This document shows positions 21,332-31,710 of a DNA stretch of 64,000 nucleotides, piece by piece; position 1 is the first letter of the stretch; the number at the start of each line of letters is the position of its first letter. The notes under the pieces were generated by a model, which searched no databases, was not told the DNA's origin, and saw nothing but the letters and a program-made list of their open reading frames with translations. The DNA is from Hemicordylus capensis. Taxonomy: Eukaryota > Chordata > Lepidosauria > Squamata > Cordylidae. Location of the stretch: contig NC_069657.1 of assembly GCF_027244095.1 (NCBI RefSeq), positions 147,866,857 to 147,930,856 on the forward strand, written 5' to 3'. Position numbers and translations under genes: made by a program.

Positions 21332-24300
21332 CCAGCACCCTCACAGCCTCATGGTTCTCCCCAGTAGACTGGCCTTCTCATGAGAGGGCAAGCCCACAGG
21401 CAGCAAGCCGCTAGTGGAGCTGGTGAGGTCTTCATGGACTGCTTTGCCAGGGTTACCCCCGCCCCCCCATCCCAGGTTATGGTGGGAATGATCCCCCAGC
21501 AGCCTTTGCCCTCCCTCATCTACATATCCCTGTTGGGAACCCTTGCACTACTGCTTAATACTGGTGCAACAGGAGGAAATCCTTTATCTGGCTCTGGAGA
21601 GCTAGTGCTGCTTGCTCAGATCCTGCTGAACAGTTCCCCGCTGGTTCAGGCCTCCTGGCTAAGAAGACCCTACTATTGCCCCCCAGAGTCCACTGGATTG
21701 CTTGTGGTCTGATCCTCCTGCCTAGTATCTGCTCCAGCTGCTTGTGTTGATTGCACTGTTCAAAGTGTAGGAGCTGGGCCATATGGCTAAAAGAAGTGGT
21801 GTAGGAGCCAAGAGTGAATCTCTTACGCTGGGTTCTAGATTGAGGTAGGTGTGTGCAGTATATTTAGAAAGTTAAAAGGGAGGTGCAATCTTATTAGTTC
21901 AAGAAACACGGGACCAAAATGCTTAGAATCCTTTCTGTGGGATTTCTGTGTCATTTGCTATAAATAGTAGAAAATTCCCAAGTCTGATTTCCACCCACCC
22001 ACCTACTTGTCCCTTGAACCTTTAACATATAGCACTACCTTTCTTCCACCTGCTGACATTTAATGCATCTCTCCCCACTGGGCAATCAATTAACACTTGA
22101 GAACTAGACATGGGTATTGCTTTGCTGAAATGCAGAACACAGCTTCCCAGGCTTTTTGGTTGGAAGCATGAGGCCCTAATCAGTTATAATTTAGCACAGG
22201 AAAGAAAACACAGAGGAAACTTTGTCTCAAAAGGCTGGTCTTATACCTGGCCTGGCCTGCAGCACATCTGACATGATAGCAAATGAACAAAGAGTCCTTC
22301 AGCCAAGGAAGGACCTGAGTTCAAATTGCAGCTTGGTTCTTGGGTAAGTCCTACAGCCTTGGTTTCAGTTATTGATTTATTTAATAGAGAGAAGCACCTC
22401 TTTCTGTGGTGTGTACAGATACCTATTTTGTTCCACTGTCAGTTCTGGTTAAGCAGATTTTGCAGGTTTTCGAAACAATATGAATACCTGACAGACCTGT
22501 TTACTAGAGCTAGAGGTGAGTGAATGCACAAATGCTATCCCCTCTCCCTTCAACAGTGCCTTCATCTCTCTAAAACAACAACAGCAAAGCCTTTCTGTCT
22601 CTAGTTTAAAGTGTGCATAGAATTGCAGATAGTACCTATATCTGATGAGATATATTTACTGATTAGTTTAGATCCATGCAATCCTTTAATCAGTCGTGTG
22701 TGCGCGTGTGTGTATAAAGCCAGCTTTTGGAAAGGTTAGGCTCATCCCTTTTCAGGCTCATCCAAGGTAAGCCCTTGATTCTTCTCCAGCCTCTTGGAAT
22801 CTGAGGTCTGGAGAGAACATGTGCGGTAATGAACACATAAAACTGGGATTAGGTGGGCTCCTGGAAGGAAGAGTTCGAATTTTAAAATATGGATTTTTCA
22901 GAAGCCAAATTTGCATCCTTCCTCTTCTGTCTCTGATTTTTGTGCCCAGGCATGCAGTTACTCAGGAGGGTAGGTGGGAATTAGAGCTTGGAGTGGGAGA
23001 AAAGGTTCACATTGGTTTTTCTGCAAATTTCATGATGTTAAATTTCAAGAATAATCCTCTGACAGTGTGAGAACACTGGAAAGGTGGGAGTTCCTGAAGC
23101 TGGAGACACTGGAGGGAGGTTCCTTGGGGCTTTACTCATGTTCCTGTTTATTGTAGACAAATGTTCTCCCTGTTGGGGCTTCCCCCGCTCTCCTGTGCTT
23201 ACGGCTGGCTGCACATTGTTCAGGAGGTGCTAGGGCTCCCGGGTGGCTTGCCGTCGCTTTGCTTTGGGAAGCACGGTTTGCTTTCTTCCCCTCCAGCCTC
23301 AGCTGCACTTTGCAAAGTCAGGCGCAGTTTTCCTCAGCCGACTGGCTGTGGCTGGCTGGCTGCATGGTTAAACTGCAAAGGGCTCGGTCGCTAATTAGGC
23401 CATCTGTTACCTTTGCGAATTCACCTGGCTCTGTTTTATTGAGCTCTTTCGTTATTATAACACTTTTTTAGGCTCATCTGGCACCTAGTTTCCTGGAAAG
23501 AAAATGGGGTTATTTCCCCTAGTGATAGGACAGGGTTACAAATAAGGCAAAACAGGCTATGGAAGAGGACCCCAGGAAAACTGGGGGGGGGCATCAGAGC
23601 AGATCACACTTGGGAGCTTCCTTGGGTGATGCACAAGATTTGCTTGCTTTGCCTACTGGTTAGGTACACTAGGTCCTCTTCCGATGATGTCTGATAATGA
23701 CACCTGCGCTTACCTCTGATGATGATAACTAGATTAACTTCTTAACCTGAAACAAAACACAAGAACGTCAAGAGAAACTAACATCACAAAGGTTGTACTC
23801 TTTCCCCCTGTCTCCATCCCCACTTCCCACTACTTTTCTTTCTCCCTTGCCTTAAAATGCCTTGCCCTATATTTGATTTTCTCTTCCCTCTCTTTGTCTC
23901 AAATGGCCCACTCATTTAAAAATTTGGGCCGAAGTTATGTCTGTATTGCTTAAAAACAGAGGTGTATATTAAACAAAGTTGTGTGCTTTAAGTTTGCGTT
24001 GTTAAAAAATGATAGCCTACAATAAACTCTGAATCGATAAAAATGAAGAGCGTGCGGCAGAAACAGCAACTCCTGCCTCACTGCTTCAGTGCCCAGCACA
24101 CAAATGTCTCTTTTGCTTGCTGGCCCAAGTGGCGTCCTAACAGCACCAGCAGTGGGGTGGAGAGAATGCTGGGGAAGTACACGACTGGAGCACTGGGGCG
24201 GGGCGGGGGGGGCGGGCAGGAACCACAGCCGCAGAACACTACCGTGCTGCCATTGGCCTGGCAGAGACTCTGGGTTGAGACTTGGCAACCTTCCATATGG

Positions 24301-24368
24301 TGCTCCATTAAAATTCTCTGCAGCTCAGAAAATGGCTCCTTTAAAAGTAATCACATTGTAGGGGAGCA
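21332..24368. other. Intergenic, mostly unique
   Basis: No exon-like signal. About 23330-23470 is a unique stretch with a TAATTA (23392-23397) next to an E-box CATCTG (23401-23406), a combination common in vertebrate enhancers. A G-rich run lies near 24195-24215. Confidence 0.35.
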
Positions 24369-24541
24369 ATCCCCGCTGGTACTATATCTGGCAGCAGCGA
24401 TAGAGGAAGATGCTGAAAGGCATCATCTCATACTGCACGGGAGGAGGCAATGGTAAACCCCTCCTGTATTCTACCAAAGAAAACCACAGGGCTCTGTGGG
24501 CACCAGGAGTTGAAATCGACTTGATGGCACACTTTAACTTT
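24369..24541 (+). mobile_element. Sauria-type SINE, head missing
   Basis: Begins inside the middle region ('atccccgctggtac') and carries 'gatgctgaaaggcatcatc', 'ggcaatggtaaacccctcc' and the tail 'atcgacttgatggcacactt'. The tRNA-like head is missing or decayed. Confidence 0.8.
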
Positions 24542-25026
24542 AATCATCATATTCCCCACTTTGTACTTCTAGTCCAGTGTGCGGAGCAGAGTGTCTGTGT
24601 TTTGAGGTTGCCATCCCAACTCAGACAACTCTCCTGCTTCTAACAGGCCTGCACTCATGAAGGAGGATGTGGCTACCAGTGTGTCCTCGGTCTCCCCTCT
24701 GCATGTCTCCTCCCTCTGCCCCATTGCCCACCCTCTCTCTCCTCACACCTTTGTTGCTCTCCAGCAGGTGGAGAAGGGGACTGGGAGCCTGAAAATTGAG
24801 TTTTCCAAAAAAGAGGTCACCATGGGACCAAAGATGGCCAACCTCAGTTTATGAGTGTTAAGGGATAAGCGCAGGAACTGTAAGTATAAGAGAGACACCA
24901 GCCTTGCTGGGCTGGTCATCCAGGAGGTAACTGCATCTTTGGAATGGAGACACAAGTGTTTATGCAATGGGAAGGGCACGTCTCCCCTCATGTTTCATTC
25001 CTTTTGCTATGTAAACAGGGTTGAGG

Positions 25027-25355
25027 GGAACTGGTCTTGTGGTAGCAAGCAACATGATGTCCCCTTAGCTAAGCAGGGTCTGCCCTGGTTGCATATGAAT
25101 GGGAGACTAGAAGTGTGAGCACTGTAAGATATTCCCCTCAGGGGATGGAGCCGCCACTCTGGGAAGAGCAGAAGGTTCCAAGTTCCCTCCCTGGCAGCAT
25201 CTCCAAGATAGGGCTGAGAGAGATTCCTGCCTGCAGGCTGCAACCTTGGAGAAGCCGCTGCCAGTCTGTGTAGACAATACTGAGCTGGATGGACCAATGG
25301 TCTGACTCAGTATATGGCAGCTTCCTCCTGTGTTCCTATGTTCTATGATCCTATG
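25027..25355 (+). mobile_element. 5S rRNA-headed SINE with CR1-like tail, copy 1
   Basis: The head contains 'ttagctaagcagggtctg', 'ccctggttgcat' and 'gaatgggagac', which follow the internal promoter of 5S rRNA (A box agctaagcagggt, start of C box atgggagac). The body includes 'gagagattcctgcctgca', 'ttggagaagccgctgccag' and 'actgagctggatggacca'. It ends 'cagtatatggcagcttcc' and octamers like ttctatga, as in CR1 tails. Close copies lie at 58531 and 59493. Confidence 0.85.
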
Positions 25356-25819
25356 ACTTTTGTTGTTCAAAAGCAGATTGTTGTTTGCCTACAAGATGCA
25401 CAGTTCTAAATGTCTCTGTCAGAACCTGTGGCGCCACTACTGCAAACCCAGGAACAGTGATGCTGCTGTAAAGGACTGGCAGTCACAATACCAGTCTTAC
25501 CACAGTTTTTCCTCACTCGCAACAATGGAAAGAAGTATAATTATTCTGCTGGTGCTACTGCTGGTTCTCTACAGTGGTGCTGCTGCTTCCAGGCCTGTAG
25601 CAATAGCGCTGCAAGTTCTAACGGAGACTTTAGATCTGAGCATCATGTTGGCCAACAATGATAATGATAGTGTTTCTCTTTTGTTGGGCTGTGCATCTTT
25701 GTGTTGCCCTTCCCTGCAATTCAGCTCTTCTCTTTCTTAAATAAACTTGGTTTTCCTTAATTGACAACCACTGGGTACAAAAACATGCTGCGTGATTGGG
25801 CGGGGGATTGAGATACATG

Positions 25820-25980
25820 AAGAGCTGTAGCTATAACTGAGCGGATGGGTTCAAAGAACCCCCAGCTTCTGAAGGCCCCCCAGATCCACCCCTCCCTATT
25901 TTCTTCATTATCTCCCTCACTCTGAGGGCCCCCAGGGATAGGGGCGAACATGGTCCACCTCGCCCCTAGCTGCTCCCCTG
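25820..25980. mobile_element. hAT-type MITE, second copy of the 4670 family
   Basis: Shares the internal sequence of the 4670-4837 element ('gggttcaaagaac', 'ctccctattttcttcatta') and ends TAGCTGCTCCCCTG. The flanks GATACATG (25812-25819) and AGTACATG (25981-25988) are a 6/8 match, so the insertion is older or the ends have mutated. Confidence 0.78.
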
Positions 25981-25988
25981 AGTACATG

Positions 25989-26934
25989 GAGCAATGTTTC
26001 AGCGCTGACTCTATGGAGGCAGCTGTCCTTTCACTGATGTTTCTTCCGTACCTCTAAGGGTTGTGGGTTTAGGGTAGGCGTGGCTACAGTTATCCCGAAA
26101 TAGAGGCAAGGCTGGTCTAAGTTTGCAAAGAGGTTGGTTGCAGCTCAAGGGGACTGAGGTCAGAGTCCTGATGATCAGGGAGGAGCAAATGGGAACCTGC
26201 TTGCCGCTATTTGAGTGAGCAGTGGGGACAGCCAGCATCTGGGGTAGCAGAGAGATTCATGGCCTCAAGTCAAGAGCTTGCATGGTTCATGGGAAAGCAA
26301 GACCGTGGATAGGGGTGGGTAACCAGTGGAATCTGAAACCAGAGGGAGCAGGAAGGGAAGAGGGAGAGGGGGAGAGACTGTATTTCCACCCAGTAGAGGA
26401 GGCCAAGGACCTCCAGAGCCCTATCCAACTGTAATGCATGTAAAGAAAGCTTATTGGGGAATACTGATCACAACACAGGAGGGAGTTCTACTCTACACCT
26501 TCCCAAATCGAAGGTGGCTTCTCTGGAAAAAGTGATCCATCAGGACAGCAGCAACACCGCAACAGGAAGGACAAGCAGATCTCACCGTGGGGGCAAGAAA
26601 AGGTGCAAGACTCCTAGACAGAGAGATACTGAGCCCTTTCTCGTGAGCAGCGAGAAAGGGCAAGAGAGTGAGCAGGGAGGGAACCTTAAAAAGCTTACCT
26701 CCCTGCAGACGATCAAGGGCTCCCTCTTCGGCCGACCATTACCGGCTGCTGCTGGTAGCTTGGGAGTCGGATTGTCAGGACACGTTAACCCACCCGCAGT
26801 GTTCCCACAACGCTCCATGCAAGGTACAGTGCATTATGGGGATCGCCCCTCCCCAGGACTGGCCGGGATCCCTGCCATCTGCCCGCTGTGGCTGCAAGCA
26901 GCCAAGGCTGGCAGACGACCACAGAAATGGGGTT
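25989..26934. other. Intergenic, GC-rich, no supported gene
   Basis: No exon or known repeat could be assigned. The right part, from about 26690, may belong to the same DNA element as 26935-27104. Confidence 0.3.
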
Positions 26935-27104
26935 AGGAGAGCGCTCACTCTCCTTACCTTGTTTTAGAGGGTGGCTCCAGAGCCGCGTTTGCTGCCAAGG
27001 TGCCGTTGGGATTGGGCCCGATCCCAGAAGTACACATGCGCAGGCAAAACTGGGCTGGGCTTCCTTAGCCCAGTTTTGCTTTCGTGTGTGAATAACTTCA
27101 CTGG
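26935..27104. mobile_element. Fold-back DNA element part, related to 18511-19112
   Basis: On the minus strand the order is: an end like 'gtgaagttattcacacac', a 13-bp hairpin (27044-27056 with 27067-27079, gcaaaactgggct), then 'taaaacaaggtaaggagag' and 'tgagcgctctcctaacc'. The 18.5-kb element has the same order: hairpin containing 'gggctaagggagcct', then 'ttaaacaaggttaacagag' and 'tgagtgttccattaacc'. Confidence 0.5.
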
Positions 27105-27929
27105 CTAGCATCCAGCTGTTGTCCTGTCCATGCTTAGGACATGTAGCATAATCACACTCATTTCTGACCTGGCAGCCATGCACTCTCGGACTCCTGCCTG
27201 GCATCCTCACTTCTCCATCCAATCTACACACAGTTCTTAGCCATGTCTAAACCTCTGGGGCTCTCTCTTTCCAAACTCCGTTTCTCTCTGCTTCCTGGGC
27301 ACCTTCGGGCTAGAGTCCCATTCTCCTAGCACCAGTAGCCAAGCTGTTTAACAAACCAGTCCGTAGCTGCAGTTCCCAGCACACCCCCTTTCTCTGGCAT
27401 GATCGATGGCCACTGCCTCTGGCCAGTTTCCAGTCTCTGTGGAGCTGGAACAACATGTTTCCTAGACGGCCATAAACCCAGAGGGATCAGCCCAGTTGCC
27501 TCCTCTGCACTGATTCACTTGGCAGGCCAGAAAGAGAAGAGATCTGTGAGACTCACCTCCCCCCTACCTCAGACTGTCTGCACCTTATGTCCCTGCCTTT
27601 ATGCCACCTAGGTGCTCAGGTGCTGCTGGCTATGCTGTCCCGGGAGGGACAGAAGAGCCCTCTAACTGGGTTTTCTTTTTCCTTACGCCAGAACTGGAAG
27701 CTGTGAACCCAAACACAAATCCTTACCTGTCAGTCCTCAGCTTTCCCCTCTATCAAAGTCAGGAGTGAGTTTCTTCTCCTCAAAGTTATCCCGAGGTATT
27801 CCTGGGGAAGGGATACTTATTTCAGTAAAAAAAACAGCTTCATAAACTTGACTCAGTATAAAGTAACTTCATATGCTCCATTGTTCCCTACTTGATTGGT
27901 TCAAGGGAGAGTTATACACTTTACTTTCT
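27105..27929. other. Intergenic, no supported feature
   Basis: Nothing recognisable apart from pyrimidine-rich sequence. Confidence 0.35.
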
Positions 27930-28138
27930 TACTCTCTACCTTTATATCCCTCTCTTCCTCCAAGAAGCCTAGAGCAGTATACATGGTTCTGTTTATCCTC
28001 ACAACAACAACCCTGGGAGGTCAGTTAGGCTGAGAAGTAAGTGACTGGCTCGGAGTCACCCAGTCAGTTTCATGGCTGAACAGGGATTTGAACTCAGGTC
28101 TCCCTGGTCCTAGTCTAATTGCTACATCGCCTTGCCAG
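27930..28138 (-). mobile_element. tRNA SINE with L2-like tail
   Basis: On the minus strand it reads head ('ctggcaaggcgatgtagc', 'tgagttcaaatccctgttc'), body ('catgaaactgactgggtga', 'gcctaactgacctccc') and tail ('gaagagagggatataaagg'). It is the same family as the split SINE at 11070. Confidence 0.75.
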
Positions 28139-28626
28139 TCAAAATGAGCAACAATACCAAACTTGTGGTTGCCTCCCTGTGATTACCTCCCAGGAAAGAT
28201 GGACCATCGGATGGAAACTGATTGCTTTTGGCTGACGTTCCTTCATCAGTGTGGCGGCTGCTCGGCCTCCATAGCAGCTCCCACACTGGCCTGGAAGCAT
28301 CTAAGGCTTCTGCCCACTTCCTGGGGTGCCAGGTTTTGCTTGTTTGGTGCATAAACATGATGTTGGAAGTAACTGCATGGGCAAAAATCGATGCACACTC
28401 CCAGACTAGTGTGGAGCAGCTGCAGAGGCGGCAGGCAGCAGCCACACTGATAATGGAAAAATGTGTAAAGGGCATCTTGCTTGAGGGAGACTGAACTACA
28501 TGGAAACAGATCCCATGCTACTGTTAGTGCATATGCAGGAGGCCAACCAGGGGGTGACTGTGTGAGAAAGATCCATGTATCCCCTGCCCCTGTGAGCTTG
28601 CTTCATTCACACACATTCCCCTGGAG

Positions 28627-28768
28627 CAGGGCACATTCCCCTGCATAACTTTGATCCTCCAGCAGTTGGACTACAGTTGCCATCATCCCCAGTCACAATG
28701 GCCAAGAGTCAGGGATGATGGGAGTTGTAGTCCAGCAACAGCTGGAGGACCCAAGTTGTGCAGCCCTG
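28627..28768. mobile_element. hAT-type palindromic MITE with 8-bp duplication
   Basis: A 142-bp element starting CAGGG and ending CCCTG, with long inverted arms around 'ggactacagttgccatcatc' and 'gatgggagttgtagtccag'. An exact 8-bp duplication, CCCTGGAG, flanks it (28619-28626 and 28769-28776). Related copies lie at 40620, 46286 and 52303. Confidence 0.85.
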
Positions 28769-28776
28769 CCCTGGAG

Positions 28777-30439
28777 CATGGGGTCACACCAAGGGAAAAT
28801 GGCACTCATGGGGCTGTGAGTGCCTATGAAGGGAGTCTGGGTCTGTGCCACACACAGAAGCCTGCCACACTGTGGCTCCGGTATCTACCTGGGTGAGCTA
28901 GGAGCACTGAGCCAGATTTGCAGGTACAGTATCCCCCCCCGCCACTTACCACCGCAAGCAGAGTAGAAGCAGAACCAGGACCCAGCGGGATCAGGTGGGA
29001 AAGACCGAGGAGGTTGGCCTCACCCACAGAGTTGTCGACAGGGATGTCGCTCCTCCACTGCTGGGTGCTGGTGCGGGTGAAAGGGGTCCTAGTCGTGCGA
29101 GAAGGAGGAAGCGTGTGACGTGTGACAGCAAGCAGGGAGCTCCCCCTCTCATTCTCTCTCGCCCCCCCCTTCTCCGCCTCTGGCTGCCACTCCATTAACT
29201 CCACTGGGATCAGTCGATAGCAGCGGTAATTGTTCCCTGCTAAAACGCATTCCTGCTGTTTAGAAAGGCTAATCCAGAAGCTGCAAAGGTCAAGTGCTGA
29301 CATTTCCCAGCGCGGTTCCTGATGCAGAGACAGAGTCACTGGGGGGAGGGGGGAGGGCCCCCAAAGGAATCAGCCCAAAGGAGTGGGTGCTGTTTCCATG
29401 CAGGGAACACTTGCTCTATTCCCTACTTTGTGAACACAAGTCTGCCTCCCAACCACTCTGGTCAGTCAGAGGCAGTCAGAGGCCAGTCTTCAGCCAGAAG
29501 GCCTCAGAAATGCTTGTCGGCCTGGGATCCTGGACCTCTGCCCTCCACCAACCTGCCAGGGAAGAACTGATGCAGCTACGGGCCAGGAGATCAGCCCGGG
29601 TCCCTGTAAGCACACACCCAGCTGCCAAGAGACGACTAATTTGCCTGAGGAATACGTGACTTCCTTCAGCCCACCACAAAACCTCTCGAAAGCATATTCC
29701 CTAGAGCCTCACTGAGCCCCCCATGTTGCTCTGTGGAAGCGCTGGAAGGGTCAGCTCCTCCGGAGGGGCGAGATGCCTCTTCGGCTCCCCCACTTGCCCC
29801 TGGGTTCCTACAGGCCCAGGCCATAGCAAGATTGGCAGCTCCCAGAGAGTGCCGCTGGAAAGCGCTTCGTCTGGAAAGGTTTGCCTTTCAGATGGCTTTA
29901 TCACAGTCTTGGGTGAACCGCAGGAGCCACTTCAAAGAAATAAGACCAGAAAACCCGAGAAAGTGTCTGTTTGGTGATGGGAAGAAAAACGGCAGGAGCT
30001 TAAATCCTTTAACAGACACATTGATGTCTTAACCTGCCTCTCTTCCCCTCATAGCTGCTGCTGCTGCTGCCCGGGGGCTCCTCATCGCCAGCTATGTAGA
30101 TGCTCCTCATTCTTAATGTGCAGCACGATTGCTAGTCTAGTCCTACCACCACCCCCTTGTTCCTCTAAACTTGGGCTTTGATATCTCCATCAGTATTAAG
30201 GACAGAGACAAGGGGCTGCTAGCTCTGAGGCAAGAAATGAAGGCAAGGCTTGCAGAATTCTGCCTCTCTCTCTCTCTCCCCCCCCCCATGCCTTGTTGCG
30301 TTCAAGGACAGCCCATAAACTATAGCACAGGTTTAAGAGGCGTATTATCCCTCTCCTCACTTTGTCACACTACAACCAGCCACTACCTATCCCTGTCTCT
30401 TCTTTGTCACAACTCTTTCCGAGGATACATGGTACAGCC
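28777..30439. other. Intergenic, non-repetitive, possible regulatory DNA
   Basis: No exon has matching splice signals or a recognisable product. About 29180-29320 is unique sequence with a nuclear-receptor-like AAAGGTCA near 29285 and a GGTAATTG near 29225. Confidence 0.3.
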
Positions 30440-30560
30440 ACCTCGCTGAAGCTAAGCAGGTCTGGCTCTGGTCTGTTCCTGGATGGGTGGCCATCAGCAA
30501 TCCCACATATGCAGCCTTGAGTTCCAACCTGGAAGAAAGATTGAATATGCATCTGTTAAA
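30440..30560 (+). mobile_element. Diverged 5S rRNA-derived SINE fragment
   Basis: 'ctgaagctaagcaggtctgg' and 'cctggatgggtggccatcag' follow the middle of 5S rRNA (A box to C box) but differ from the copies at 25027, 58531 and 59493. It is followed by an A-rich end near 30565-30580. It could be a different 5S-SINE subfamily. Confidence 0.55.
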
Positions 30561-30764
30561 CAATGAAATAATAAAAATTCTGCTACCCTCTACCCCCTTG
30601 GTGCATGACCTGTTTTGTGGACAATCCTCAGGCATAAGAGAAATATATAACATGTACTTGTAACACCTTATATGGCCTGGAAACAGTATTCCTTAGAAAT
30701 GCTTTCTAAAACTCATTACCCATGACAATCGTCCCGTGAGGCCTTGCTCCATTTTCCATCAAGT

Positions 30765-31405
30765 TGGGAAAGGACATTGTAGAACTGGAAAAGGTGCAGA
30801 AGAGAGCAACCAAGATGATCAAGGGCCTGGAGCACCTTCCTTAGGAGACAAGCCTTCCTTGTGAGGCAAACATCTGGGGCTTTTTAGTTTGGAAAAGAAG
30901 TTGTTATGGGGAGACATGATCAAGGTGTATAAAATTATGCATGGAGTAGAGCGGGGGAAAGAGAACATTTTCTCCCTCTTTCACAACACTAGAACCAGGG
31001 ATCATCCCATGAAACTGATGGCCAGGAAATTTAGGACTGCCAAAAGGAAGTACTTTTTTACACAGTGCATAATTCATCTGTGGAATTCTCTGCCATGGGA
31101 TATGGTGACAGCCACTAGCTTGGATGGCTTTCAGTGGGGTTTAGACAAATTCATGGAGGACAGGTCCATCAATGGCTACTTGCATGGTGGCTATAGGTCA
31201 CCTCTAGCTTCAGAGATGCTTTTAAATATCAGTTAAAGGGGGAGCAACAGTAAAGCAGGGGAGTAACAGCAGGAGAGAGAGCATGCCCTCACCTCTTGCC
31301 TGTGGGTTTGTCATAGCATAGGCATCTGGTGGGCCACTGTATGGAACAGGATGCTGGACTAGATAGGCCTTGGGCCTGATCCAGCAGGGTTTTTCTTCTG
31401 TTCTA
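30765..31405 (+). mobile_element. CR1 LINE 3' end
   Basis: A largely open frame (30889-31236) reads NTRTRDHPMKLMARKFRTAK and then [15 protein letters not shown], the C-terminus of CR1 ORF2. The 3' untranslated region follows: 'ggatgctggactagatagg', 'cttgggcctgatccagcag' and 'ttcttctgttct'. The upstream part of the element is missing, as is usual for 5'-truncated CR1 copies. Confidence 0.88.
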
Positions 31406-31409
31406 AGGG

Positions 31410-31710
31410 AACTCTATGAGAGCAAGGAGCAGGGCCTTCTCGGTTGAGGCACCTGTCATGGAACTCCTTCCCCAAAGACAACTGTCTCTGCCAAGCACTG
31501 CAAATCACCAGTAAAAAGATATAAAACCTGTTTATCTGAGCAGGCTTTTATGCAGCATGTGTGTGAGTGCTGTTGAACTGATGTTGATTTGAAATTAATG
31601 TTGATACTATTTTAGCAGATGATTTTTATTTTTATAGAACTGTACGGATACGTGCTTTCTAAGCTGCTTTAAGGCTTTGCAAAAAGGAGGAGGGACAAAA
31701 AGGATATACA
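31410..31710 (+). mobile_element. Decayed L2-like LINE 3' end
   Basis: 'gcagggccttctcggttgagg' and 'catggaactccttcccc' correspond to the SxAF..P..W..LP end of L2 ORF2. It is followed by an AT-rich 3' end with 'aagctgctttaagg' and an A-rich stretch. Confidence 0.55.

Noticed and set aside
25027-25130. Possible 5S rRNA gene
   Set aside because: Only the internal promoter region resembles 5S rRNA; both ends diverge and the SINE body follows. The same applies to 58531 and 59493.
25525-25740. Short frame with a signal-peptide-like start (MERSIIILLVLLLVLYSG)
   Set aside because: Leucine-rich start from CTG-rich DNA. There is no conserved mature peptide, promoter or downstream exon that I can support.
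28651-28762. ZNF143-like ACTACAACTCCCAT sites as promoter elements
   Set aside because: The words are part of a palindromic hAT MITE that occurs four times here, so they do not mark promoters by themselves.
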